Assembly (NCBI RefSeq): GCF_943181415.1
Contig: NZ_CALPBZ010000001.1
Location: 310,001-374,000, forward strand
Origin: Microbacterium sp. Marseille-Q6648
GTDB lineage: Bacteria; Actinomycetota; Actinomycetes; Actinomycetales; Microbacteriaceae
Direction of reading: 5' to 3'
DNA: 64,000 nucleotides
The notes under the pieces are model-generated. The model was not told the DNA's origin. It did no database searches and saw nothing but the letters and a program-made list of their open reading frames with translations. The position numbers and the translations under genes are program-made. The number at the start of each line of letters is the position of its first letter. Positions within the stretch are counted from its first letter, which is position 1. Of the stretch, positions 43,855 to 51,773 are shown piece after piece.

Positions 43855-46346
43855 GCGAACCGGGGCCCGCCGAACGATTCGCCCGCGCCAGTGAGGCGAG
43901 CCGGCAGGACCGGGATCACCCGGTGACGGCGGAGTTCGCCCGCGCTCAGCAGTTCGAGCTCGACCCCTTCCAGATCGCGGGATGCCGCGCCCTCGAGGAC
44001 GGCCGGAGCGTTCTGGTGGCCGCGCCGACCGGGGCGGGGAAGACCATCGTCGGCGAGTTCGCCATCCACCTCGCGATGAACGAGCCGGGCGACAAGGCGT
44101 TCTACACCACGCCGATGAAGGCGCTCTCCAATCAGAAGTTCCGCGAGCTGCAGGCGGTGTACGGCGCCGACCAGGTCGGTCTCCTCACCGGTGACACGAA
44201 CATCAACGGCTCGGCGCGGATCGTGGTGATGACGACCGAGGTGCTGCGCAACATGCTGTACGCGGACTCGCCGGCGCTGCAGGGTCTGCGGTTCGTGGTG
44301 ATGGACGAGGTCCACTACCTCGCCGATCGCTTCCGGGGGGCCGTGTGGGAAGAGGTGATCATCCACCTGCCGCAGACCGTGCGCCTGGTGTCGCTGTCGG
44401 CCACCGTCTCGAATGCGGAGGAGTTCGGAGACTGGCTCGACACGGTTCGCGGCGACACCGAGGTGATCGTCTCCGAAGTGCGGCCGGTGCCGTTGGAGCA
44501 GCACGTCCTCGTCCGGGGCGACCTCCTTCCTCTCTTCGACGACCGGGCCGGGATCGCCACCGCGCAGGTGAACCAGGAGCTCATGCGCCTGCGCTCGTTC
44601 AAGGGCCCGAGCTTCGAAGGCAACCGCAGCGCGCAGGCGGCGCGCAGCGGCGCGCACCGCGACGGCTACTCCTCGCGACGGCCGCAGCGGGGTGGTCGCC
44701 GCCCCGTGCGGGCGGCGAACGCCCGCCGGATCGAGAGACTCGATCGGCCCGACGTGGTCGAACTCCTCCACCGCAGCAACCTGCTTCCGGCGATCTTCTT
44801 CATCTTCAGCCGGGTGGGCTGCGACGCCGCCGTGCAGCAGGTGCGGCGCGGCGGGGTCCGCCTGACCTCGCCCGAGGAGCGCGCCGAGATCCGCGCGATC
44901 GTCGAGGAGCGCACGCGCACCCTTCCGGACGAGGACCTCGCGGTGCTCGGGTACTGGGAGTGGCTCGACAACCTCGAGCGCGGCGTCGCGTCCCACCACG
45001 CGGGCCTCCTGCCGGCGTTCAAGGAAGTCGTCGAAGAGCTGTTCCAACGCAAGCTCGTGAAGGTCGTGTTCGCCACCGAGACCCTGGCGCTCGGCATCAA
45101 CATGCCGGCCCGGACCGTCGTGCTCGAGAAGCTCGAGAAGTTCAACGGCGAGGCGCGTGTCGCGATCACGTCCGGGGAGTACACCCAGCTCACCGGACGA
45201 GCCGGTCGACGCGGCATCGACGTCGAGGGCCACGCCGTCATCCAATGGACCGAAGGCCTCGATCCGCAGCAGGTGGCGGCCCTCGCCTCGCGTCGGACCT
45301 ATCCGCTCAACTCGAGTTTCCGGCCTACGTACAACATGGCGGTGAATCTCATCGACCAGTTCGGCCGACCGCGGGCGCGCGAGGTGCTCGAGTCGTCGTT
45401 CGCCCAGTTCCAGGCCGACCGCGCCGTCGTCGGGCTCGCGCGACAGGTCCGCGAGAAGGAGGAGTCGCTGGCCGGCTATGCCGAGGCGATGACCTGTGAC
45501 CGAGGCGACTTCCCGGGCTATGCCGGCCTGCGCAGAGCGCTGAGCGACGTCGAGAAGCTCAACCGCAAGGATGCGACCGCGTCCCGCGCCACCCGTGATG
45601 CACGCCTTCGCGAGATCGCGAGCCTCCGCAAGCGCATCCAGCGTCACGCGTGCCACCAGTGCCCGGAGCGCGAACAGCATGCCCGCTGGGCCGAGCGCCA
45701 CGAGAAGCTGCGTCGCGAGGTCGAACGTGCGCGTCGACAGATCGACAACCGCACCGGCACCGTGGCCCGGGTCTTCGACCGCGTCGTCGACGTGCTCACC
45801 GCCCTCGACTACGTGCGGACCGCCGACGACGGGCGGGTCACCCTCACCGAGGCGGGGCGGACGATGAGGCGCATCTACGGCGAACGCGATCTGCTCGTCG
45901 CCGAGAGTCTGCGTCAGGGGCTGTGGACGAAGCTCGACGCTCCGTCGCTGGCAGCGCTGGCGTGCGCCCTGGTGTACGAGCCGCGCCGCGACGAAGCCGG
46001 CCCGGGGGAGCACCGGCTGCCCGCGGGTCCCTTCCGCCCGGCGCTGGCGGCCACGCAGGATCTGTGGCAGAAGCTGGACGATCTCGAGCAGGACCACCGG
46101 CTGCCCGGAAGCGAGCCGATCGCCACCGGTCTCGCCCAGGCCATGCACATGTGGGCACGCGGCGGCGCCCTGGACCGTGTGCTCGGCGAGGCCGACATGG
46201 CAGCCGGAGACTTCGTGCGGTGGAGCAAGCAGACCATCGACCTGCTCGATCAGCTGTCGCTCGTCGCGTCGCCGGAGGTCGCGACGACCGCTCGCAGCGC
46301 TCTCGATCAGGTCCGGCGCGGAATCGTCGCCTACAGTTCCGTGTGA
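43851..46346 (+). CDS. helY: Ski2-like RNA helicase HelY
   Basis: 831-aa helicase. Motif I APTGAGKT near residue 58, II MDEVHYL near 151, III SLSATVSN, VI QLTGRAGRRGIDVEGH; the C-terminal domain holds CHQCPEREQH and the DSHCT-like region. A basic, low-complexity insertion (residues about 255-290, RSGAHRDGYSSRRPQRGGRR) lies between the RecA domains. Shorter than Mtb HelY (about 900 aa). Real start ATG 43851 (ATGA overlap). Acts in RNA unwinding/decay. Confidence 0.94.
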   Translation: MSEPGPAERFARASEASRQDRDHPVTAEFARAQQFELDPFQIAGCRALEDGRSVLVAAPTGAGKTIVGEFAIHLAMNEPGDKAFYTTPMKALSNQKFRELQAVYGADQVGLLTGDTNINGSARIVVMTTEVLRNMLYADSPALQGLRFVVMDEVHYLADRFRGAVWEEVIIHLPQTVRLVSLSATVSNAEEFGDWLDTVRGDTEVIVSEVRPVPLEQHVLVRGDLLPLFDDRAGIATAQVNQELMRLRSFKGPSFEGNRSAQAARSGAHRDGYSSRRPQRGGRRPVRAANARRIERLDRPDVVELLHRSNLLPAIFFIFSRVGCDAAVQQVRRGGVRLTSPEERAEIRAIVEERTRTLPDEDLAVLGYWEWLDNLERGVASHHAGLLPAFKEVVEELFQRKLVKVVFATETLALGINMPARTVVLEKLEKFNGEARVAITSGEYTQLTGRAGRRGIDVEGHAVIQWTEGLDPQQVAALASRRTYPLNSSFRPTYNMAVNLIDQFGRPRAREVLESSFAQFQADRAVVGLARQVREKEESLAGYAEAMTCDRGDFPGYAGLRRALSDVEKLNRKDATASRATRDARLREIASLRKRIQRHACHQCPEREQHARWAERHEKLRREVERARRQIDNRTGTVARVFDRVVDVLTALDYVRTADDGRVTLTEAGRTMRRIYGERDLLVAESLRQGLWTKLDAPSLAALACALVYEPRRDEAGPGEHRLPAGPFRPALAATQDLWQKLDDLEQDHRLPGSEPIATGLAQAMHMWARGGALDRVLGEADMAAGDFVRWSKQTIDLLDQLSLVASPEVATTARSALDQVRRGIVAYSSV

Positions 46347-46352
46347 GCCCCG

Positions 46353-47975
46353 GTGACTTCTGCGGTGCCCTTTAGGCTCGACGACGTGATCCCCGTCGGC
46401 GCACCCCGCCCCCTGCTTCCGCTGTGGTTCGCGGTGCTCGTCTCGGTGGTGGGCGGCGTCACACTCGACCTCGCGTTCCCGGACGTCGGCTGGTGGCCCC
46501 TCGCGCCGGTCGCCGTGGCCTGCGCCCTGGTCGCGCTGATCGGGCGGAGCGCAGGCGGCGCCCTCCTCGTGGGGCTGGCCTTCGGGGCGACGTTCTACCT
46601 CATCCACATCGTCTGGATCACGCGCTATCTCGGCGTCATCCCGTGGTTCGCCCTCGCCGGCATCGAGACGGTGTTCATGGCGGTCGGCTCGATCCCGATC
46701 GCCCTGGCCTACCGATGGATGCCGCGGTCGGGGCGGACTGCTGCGGTGAGGCTGGTCGCGCTTCCGGCGCTCGTGGCAGGGCTGTGGACGGCGCGCGAGC
46801 TGTTCATGGGCTCGTGGCCCTACACCGGGTTCCCCTGGGGCCGGATCGGGATGAGCCAGTCCGAGAGTCCGCTGGCGCATGTGGCGTCGTGGACGGGCGT
46901 CGCGGGACTCACGTTCCTGATGGTCTTCCTCGCGGCCGCCGTCATCGAATGGCTGCGGCTCGGGCGGCTGCGCGATGTGCGGACGGCGCTGCCGGCCGCC
47001 GCCCTCGCGACCGTCCTCCTGGTGACTCCGCAGTTCCCCACGTCAGCGGCCGGGGAGCTGCGGGTGGGTGCCGTGCAGGGCAACGGCCCGTCGGGATACT
47101 TCGACGAGCGCACCCGCAACGCGGTGCTGCGTGCCCAGCTGGACGCGTCGGGACCGCTCCTCGGCGAGGATCTGGACGTCGTGCTGTGGCCCGAGGGGGG
47201 CATCGACTCCGACCCCCTCACGGACGCCGGCACGGCGGCCGTGCTGGACGCCCTCGCCGAGCGCGCCGACGCCCCGCTTATCGTCAACGCCGCGACGACG
47301 CGGGGCGACGACACCTTCAACACCTCGCTGCTGTGGCAGGCGGATGAGGGAGCGGTCGCTCTGCACGACAAAGCGAACCCCGTTCCGATGGGGGAGTACG
47401 TTCCCGATCGGTGGTTCTTCGAGATGCTCGTCCCCGACCTCGTGGGTCTCATCCAGCGCGAGTACACGCCCGGGACCAACCCGCCCTTCTTCGATGTGAA
47501 CGGCGTCGGTGTGGGACTCGCGATCTGCTTCGACGTCATCTACGACCAGGTCATCTGGGACGGCGCGGCCGCGGGGGCCGAAGTCTTCATGTTCCAGACC
47601 AACAACGCCGACTTCCGCGACACCGACGAGAACCTGCAGCAGCTCGCCTTCGCGCGTATGCGCGCGATCGAGACCGGGCGAGCGGTGGTGAACATCTCGA
47701 CGGTGGGCACGAGCCAGGTCATCGCCCCCGACGGCACCACGGTGGCCGGGCTTCCCGCCGGCGAGTCGGGCCACATCATCGCCGACGTGCCGCTTCGCAC
47801 GGGTCTGACGCCCGCAGTGGTCGTCGGCGGTGCCGTTCAGGGCGTCATCGGGTGGGGGAGCGCACTGTTCCTCCTCGGGCTGGGCGGCGCGCTGGCTCTT
47901 TCCCGTCGGCGGAGGCTGCGCAACACGAAAGCGACGCCGGCCCACGAGGGGTCCGGCGTCGCTGAGACGGAGTGA
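46353..47975 (+). CDS. lnt: Apolipoprotein N-acyltransferase Lnt
   Basis: 540-aa membrane enzyme that adds the third acyl chain to lipoproteins. About seven helices, then the nitrilase-like domain with catalytic Glu in LWPEGGID, Lys in LHDKANPVPMGEYVP and Cys in AICFDVIYDQV (E-K-C triad all present). In mycobacteria the Lnt part is fused or next to polyprenol-phosphate mannosyltransferase (Ppm1); here no such domain follows. GTG start 46353; a GTG at about 46387 is an alternative. Confidence 0.93.
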   Translation: MTSAVPFRLDDVIPVGAPRPLLPLWFAVLVSVVGGVTLDLAFPDVGWWPLAPVAVACALVALIGRSAGGALLVGLAFGATFYLIHIVWITRYLGVIPWFALAGIETVFMAVGSIPIALAYRWMPRSGRTAAVRLVALPALVAGLWTARELFMGSWPYTGFPWGRIGMSQSESPLAHVASWTGVAGLTFLMVFLAAAVIEWLRLGRLRDVRTALPAAALATVLLVTPQFPTSAAGELRVGAVQGNGPSGYFDERTRNAVLRAQLDASGPLLGEDLDVVLWPEGGIDSDPLTDAGTAAVLDALAERADAPLIVNAATTRGDDTFNTSLLWQADEGAVALHDKANPVPMGEYVPDRWFFEMLVPDLVGLIQREYTPGTNPPFFDVNGVGVGLAICFDVIYDQVIWDGAAAGAEVFMFQTNNADFRDTDENLQQLAFARMRAIETGRAVVNISTVGTSQVIAPDGTTVAGLPAGESGHIIADVPLRTGLTPAVVVGGAVQGVIGWGSALFLLGLGGALALSRRRRLRNTKATPAHEGSGVAETE

Positions 47976-47978
47976 TCG

Positions 47979-48356
47979 TCAGGCGCTGATCTTGTCGGCC
48001 GCTGATCCGGCGCCGCGCCGTTCGCGCAGCAGCGCCAGGCGCTCTTCGAGGAGCTCCTCGAGCTCGGGGACCGTTCGCCGCTCGAGCAGCATGTCCCAGT
48101 GGCTGCGGGGCGCCTTGTCGCCGGAGTGGTCGACCGTGGCCGTGCCCTCTCCGATGCGAAGCAGCGCCTCGGCGCCGCACGTGCGGCACTCCCACGCCTC
48201 GGGCACTTCGGCGTCCGCTGCGAAAGTCAGTGTGGTGTCTCGTCCGCAGGACGAGCATGTGTACATGTGCTGTGCGCGTTCATGGAACACGACGCCCTCT
48301 TCGCTCTGTAGGCTCTGGGCGCCGAGTCGGATGCCGCGCAGACTGCGGTCTGCCAT
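47979..48356 (-). CDS. rbpA: RNA polymerase-binding protein RbpA
   Basis: 125-aa actinobacteria-specific factor that binds RNA polymerase and sigma. N-terminal basic tail DRSLRGIRLGAQSLQSEEGVVFHERAQ, zinc motif CSSC...CRTC intact, basic linker HSGDKAPRSHWDMLLERRT and sigma-interaction helix VPELEELLEERLALLRERR. It stabilises the open complex. ATG 48356 with GAGAGGA upstream. Convergent with lnt, 3 bp between stops. Confidence 0.96.
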   Translation of the reverse strand: MADRSLRGIRLGAQSLQSEEGVVFHERAQHMYTCSSCGRDTTLTFAADAEVPEAWECRTCGAEALLRIGEGTATVDHSGDKAPRSHWDMLLERRTVPELEELLEERLALLRERRGAGSAADKISA

Positions 48357-48465
48357 TTTGTGGTCCTCTCGTCGCTGTTCAGGTATAACGAACCCACCTG
48401 TGCGGATCATCCGAACGGACCGGCGCCGCGGGCCTTTCACAGCCGATGCTCAGCCCGCGCGGGCC

Positions 48466-48479
48466 GCCGTTCGTACGGC
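48466..48479 (-). terminator. Small hairpin downstream of the GDPD gene
   Basis: GCCGT-TCGT-ACGGC hairpin, next to a second GC-rich palindrome GCCCGCGCGGGC. It lies 21 bp beyond the GDPD stop on the minus strand. Weak evidence for a terminator. The rest of 48357-48500 holds the rbpA promoter region (TTATAC on the minus strand) and nothing else I can identify. Confidence 0.3.
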
Positions 48480-48500
48480 GTGAATCCGGTGCGGAGCGGC

Positions 48501-49310
48501 CTATCTGCGTCGTTCCGCCACCTTCAGCGCCACGTGCGCCTGATCGGTGACGATTCCGTCCACACCGAGGTCCAGAAGCCGCTCCATGTCGGTCGCCTCG
48601 TTCACCGTCCAGACGTGCACCTCCACGTCGAAGCGGTGGGCGGTCTCGACGAGGCGGGGGGTCACGATGCGAACGCGGCCACGGCGCTCCGGTACCTGCA
48701 GGGCGTCCACTCCCGCCAGCAGGCGTCCCGCGAGGCGGGAGGAGCGGACCGCCAGAGCTCCGAGCAGCCGGGCGACCGTCGCGGACCCCGCGGAAGTGGC
48801 CGGCGGCATCTCGGCCCCCGCCGCCTCTGCGGCGCGCAGCGCCTCGCGGCGGCGGGCGTCCGAGAAGCTGGTGAGCAGGACGCGCTCCGCGTAGGGGGCG
48901 ATCGTGGCCCCGACCTGGGCGGCGGCATCCGCAGCCTTCACATCGAGGTTGAACCGCAGGTCGGGGAACGAGTCCAAGGCCTGGGCGAGGGTGATCAGTC
49001 CGCCGCGGTCGGCCATGATCCCGTCCAGTTCGCGCAGGGTGACCGCCGCGACCGCTCTGGGATCGCCGGTGACCCGAGCCAGATCGTCGTCATGGAAGAG
49101 CACCGGCACCCCGTCACGGGTGAGGTGACAGTCGGACTCGACGTAGTCGACCCCCAGCGCGTGGGCTCCCGCCACCGCGAGGAAGGAGTTCACGACGATG
49201 CCGTGGCCGGCGTCGTCGGCGGAGACGAAGCCCCGGTGCGCGAGGACGCGGGGGTGCTCGCCGGCGAACCAGGGGTGACGGGTGCGGCGGGTCGGTTCAG
49301 ATCCCGTCAT
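48501..49310 (-). CDS. Glycerophosphodiester phosphodiesterase
   Basis: 269-aa TIM-barrel phosphodiesterase. Catalytic motif LAHRGFVSADDAG (His-Arg pair), metal-binding EXD in DYVESDCHLTRDGVPVLFHDDDL, NLDVK, and the final HVWTVNEATDMERLLDLGVDGIVTDQ. No signal peptide, so cytoplasmic action on glycerophosphodiesters. ATG 49310 overlaps the SPFH stop by 14 bp, making it the last gene of the NfeD-SPFH-GDPD operon. Confidence 0.93.
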   Translation of the reverse strand: MTGSEPTRRTRHPWFAGEHPRVLAHRGFVSADDAGHGIVVNSFLAVAGAHALGVDYVESDCHLTRDGVPVLFHDDDLARVTGDPRAVAAVTLRELDGIMADRGGLITLAQALDSFPDLRFNLDVKAADAAAQVGATIAPYAERVLLTSFSDARRREALRAAEAAGAEMPPATSAGSATVARLLGALAVRSSRLAGRLLAGVDALQVPERRGRVRIVTPRLVETAHRFDVEVHVWTVNEATDMERLLDLGVDGIVTDQAHVALKVAERRR

Positions 49311-50364
49311 CGCGTCGTCCGTCGACGCCGGGTGCGGACGCACGTGCTTCGGAGGCGATGTCGTCGGCGGCGGTGGCCGCTTCGCGCGCGGCGGCGACGG
49401 CCGCGTCGGCGGCCCGGGAGGATTCCTCGTCGACCGGCCTGCGGGCGGCCGGGCGCGGGCCGCCGGCGGCGCGTCCACCGAACGCATCGCCGATCCCCTT
49501 GAGGGCCTCGGTGAACTCGCTGGGGATGATCCACATCTTGCTCGAGGAGCTGTCGGCGATCTTCGGCAGCGTCTGCAGGTACTGGTATGCGAGGAGCTTG
49601 TCGTCGGGATCGCCGACATGGATCGCGTTGAACACCATCTCGATCGCCTCGGACTCGCCCTGCGCCCGCAGCACCGCCGCCTGCTTGTCGCCTTCGGCAC
49701 GCAGGATCTCCGCCTGGCGGCGACCCTCCGCCTCGAGGATCTGGGACTGCTTCGAGCCCTCGGCGGTGAGGATGGCCGCACGGCGGTCGCGCTCGGCCCG
49801 CATCTGCTTCTCCATCGAATCCTGGATGGACGCGGGCGGGTCGATCGCCTTCAGCTCGACGCGCGAGACGCGGATGCCCCACTTGCCGGTCGCCTCGTCG
49901 AGAACGACGCGCAGCTTGCTGTTGATCTCGTCGCGGCTGGTCAGCGCCTCCTCGAGGTTGAGCCCGCCCACGACGTTTCGCAGAGTCGTGGTGGTCAGCT
50001 GCTCCACTGCGCCGAGGTAGTTGGCGATCTCGTAGGTCGCGGCGCGCGCGTCGGTCACCTGGAAGTACACGACGGTGTCGATGGAGACGACGAGGTTGTC
50101 CTCGGTGATGACCGGCTGGGGCGGGAAGGACACCACCTGCTCGCGCATGTCGATCAGCGGGCGCAGACGGTCGATGAACGGCACCAGCAGGTTCAGACCC
50201 GGTGACAGCGTCCGCTGGTACCGCCCGAGCCGCTCCACGACACCGGCATTGGCCTGCGGGATGATCCGGATCGCGCGGAAGAGCACCACCACGACGAAGA
50301 TCGCGATGACGATCAGCAGGATGACGATGAAGATCTGTCCGACGAACTGTCCGATGTCGACCAT
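49297..50364 (-). CDS. SPFH/band 7 (stomatin-like) membrane protein
   Basis: 355-aa protein. One N-terminal helix (residues about 8-30), then the band-7 domain with VVERLGRYQRTLSPGLNLLVPFIDRL, then a coiled-coil rich in Ala/Glu (EAEGRRQAEILRAEGDKQAAVLRAQGESEA), and a Pro/Ala tail. Typical of flotillin/stomatin scaffolds that organise membrane microdomains and oligomerise. It follows an NfeD gene, the usual partner. The long upstream reading is a shadow. Confidence 0.94.
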   Translation of the reverse strand: MVDIGQFVGQIFIVILLIVIAIFVVVVLFRAIRIIPQANAGVVERLGRYQRTLSPGLNLLVPFIDRLRPLIDMREQVVSFPPQPVITEDNLVVSIDTVVYFQVTDARAATYEIANYLGAVEQLTTTTLRNVVGGLNLEEALTSRDEINSKLRVVLDEATGKWGIRVSRVELKAIDPPASIQDSMEKQMRAERDRRAAILTAEGSKQSQILEAEGRRQAEILRAEGDKQAAVLRAQGESEAIEMVFNAIHVGDPDDKLLAYQYLQTLPKIADSSSSKMWIIPSEFTEALKGIGDAFGGRAAGGPRPAARRPVDEESSRAADAAVAAAREAATAADDIASEARASAPGVDGRRDDGI

Positions 50365-50393
50365 GGCGGGTCCTCTCTTGGATGCGGGTGGGG

Positions 50394-50879
50394 TCAGGTC
50401 TTCTCGGACCCGGGCGGCGCTGCCAGGGCGACTTCGACCGTGGCGCCCCTCACCGCGGCGACGGTGACGCGGTCCCCGACGCCGAGCGCGGCATCCGCGA
50501 TGCCCTCGCTCAGGCGCGCGGTCCACGTCTCGCCGTTGTCGAGCTTGACCGACCCCGCGCCGTCGACGAAGGGTGCGACGACGCGGGCGCTCATCCCGGT
50601 CAGGGCGTCGACGTTCATGAGCACCGGGGCGGAGCTGCGGTGCAGCGCCCGCAGCAGCAGCGGCCGGATCGTGAACAGCAGCAGCGCCGCGAGCGCGGCC
50701 GCCGCACCGATCTGCAGCCACCACGGTCCGCCGAGGAGGTTGACGCCGAGACCGCCGACGAGGGTGCCCGCCGCGAGCATGAGGAAGGTGAACTCGAGCG
50801 TGAGGAGCTCGATGATCACGAACAGGAACGCCAGCGCGAGCCACAGGATCCACAGGTACTGCGTCAGATCCGGCAGCAT
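50394..50879 (-). CDS. NfeD-like membrane protein
   Basis: 161-aa short NfeD: three to four helices (TQYLWILWLALAFLFVIIELL first) and a C-terminal OB-fold with DALTGMSARVVAPFVDGAGSVKLDNGETWTARLSEG. This short form lacks the protease domain and partners with stomatins. First gene of the operon; start set at MLPDLTQ. Confidence 0.92.
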   Translation of the reverse strand: MLPDLTQYLWILWLALAFLFVIIELLTLEFTFLMLAAGTLVGGLGVNLLGGPWWLQIGAAAALAALLLFTIRPLLLRALHRSSAPVLMNVDALTGMSARVVAPFVDGAGSVKLDNGETWTARLSEGIADAALGVGDRVTVAAVRGATVEVALAAPPGSEKT

Positions 50880-51004
50880 CAGCGATCCCTTCGCCTGGTC
50901 GTGGCTCCACCGTACCAACCGTGGACGGCGGGGCGGGCGTTGATAGGGTCGACACGGCCCGCCGGACGCGTGCGGGCGCACGCACGAAGCCGATGGAGCA
51001 CGCC

Positions 51005-51769
51005 ATGACACAGCCTCTCGCCCCGGGATCCCTCGCCGGTCGCACCGCCCTCGTGACGGGCTCGTCCCGCGGCATCGGCGCCGATACCGCCCGCTACCTC
51101 GCCGAGGCCGGCGCGAACGTCGTCATCAACTACCGCAACAAAGCGCCCCGCGCCGAGAAGCTCGCCACCGAGCTGCGCGGACTGGGCGTCGAGGTGCTGG
51201 TCGTCGGCGCCGATCTGACGGACGCCGATTCGGTGCAGGCCATGTTCGATGCGGTCCGCGAGGCCTTCGGCTCCCTCGACGTGCTCGTCCTCAACGCCTC
51301 CGGCGGCATGGAGGCGGGCATGGGCGAGGACTATGCACTGCAGCTCAACCGCGACGCGCAGGTCCGCGTCCTCGAGACCGCGCTGCCCCTGCTGTCCGAG
51401 GGCGCCCGCGTCGTGTTCGTCACGAGCCACCAGGCGCACTTCATCCGCACGACGCCCACCATGCCCGAGTACGAGCCGGTTGCGCTGTCCAAGCGGGCCG
51501 GCGAGGATGCCCTGCGCGAGCGCATCCCCGCCCTCGCCGAGCGCGGCATCGAGTTCGTCGTGGTGTCGGGCGACATGATCGAGGGCACGATCACCGCGAC
51601 CCTGCTCGAGCGCGCCAACCCCGGCGCCATCGCCTCCCGCCGCGAGTCGGCGGGCAAGCTCTACAACGTCCAGGAGTTCGCCGCCGAGGTGGCCCGCGCC
51701 GCGCTCGAGCCCGTGCCCGACGACAACACGCGCCTGGTCGGGGACACCGGCTCGTTCGCGGGGGAGTGA
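51005..51769 (+). CDS. Short-chain dehydrogenase-like protein lacking the active-site Tyr
   Basis: 254-aa SDR fold. Cofactor motif TGSSRGIGADTARYLAEAG is intact (residues about 18-36) and LNASGG stands in place of NNAG. At the catalytic site the sequence reads EYEPVALSKRAGE: the Lys is present, but the position four before it is Val instead of Tyr. A Tyr seven before Lys exists but is off-register. Oxidoreductase activity of the usual type is therefore doubtful. Start ATG 51005; an in-frame ATG 12 bp earlier is possible. Five bp before the S9 peptidase. Confidence 0.88.
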   Translation: MTQPLAPGSLAGRTALVTGSSRGIGADTARYLAEAGANVVINYRNKAPRAEKLATELRGLGVEVLVVGADLTDADSVQAMFDAVREAFGSLDVLVLNASGGMEAGMGEDYALQLNRDAQVRVLETALPLLSEGARVVFVTSHQAHFIRTTPTMPEYEPVALSKRAGEDALRERIPALAERGIEFVVVSGDMIEGTITATLLERANPGAIASRRESAGKLYNVQEFAAEVARAALEPVPDDNTRLVGDTGSFAGE

Positions 51770-51773
51770 ACGG

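Noticed and set aside
43800-46880. 1026-residue open frame antisense to helY
   Set aside because: Shadow of a real gene: no recognisable motif, composition typical of antisense frames, and helY on the plus strand is unmistakable.
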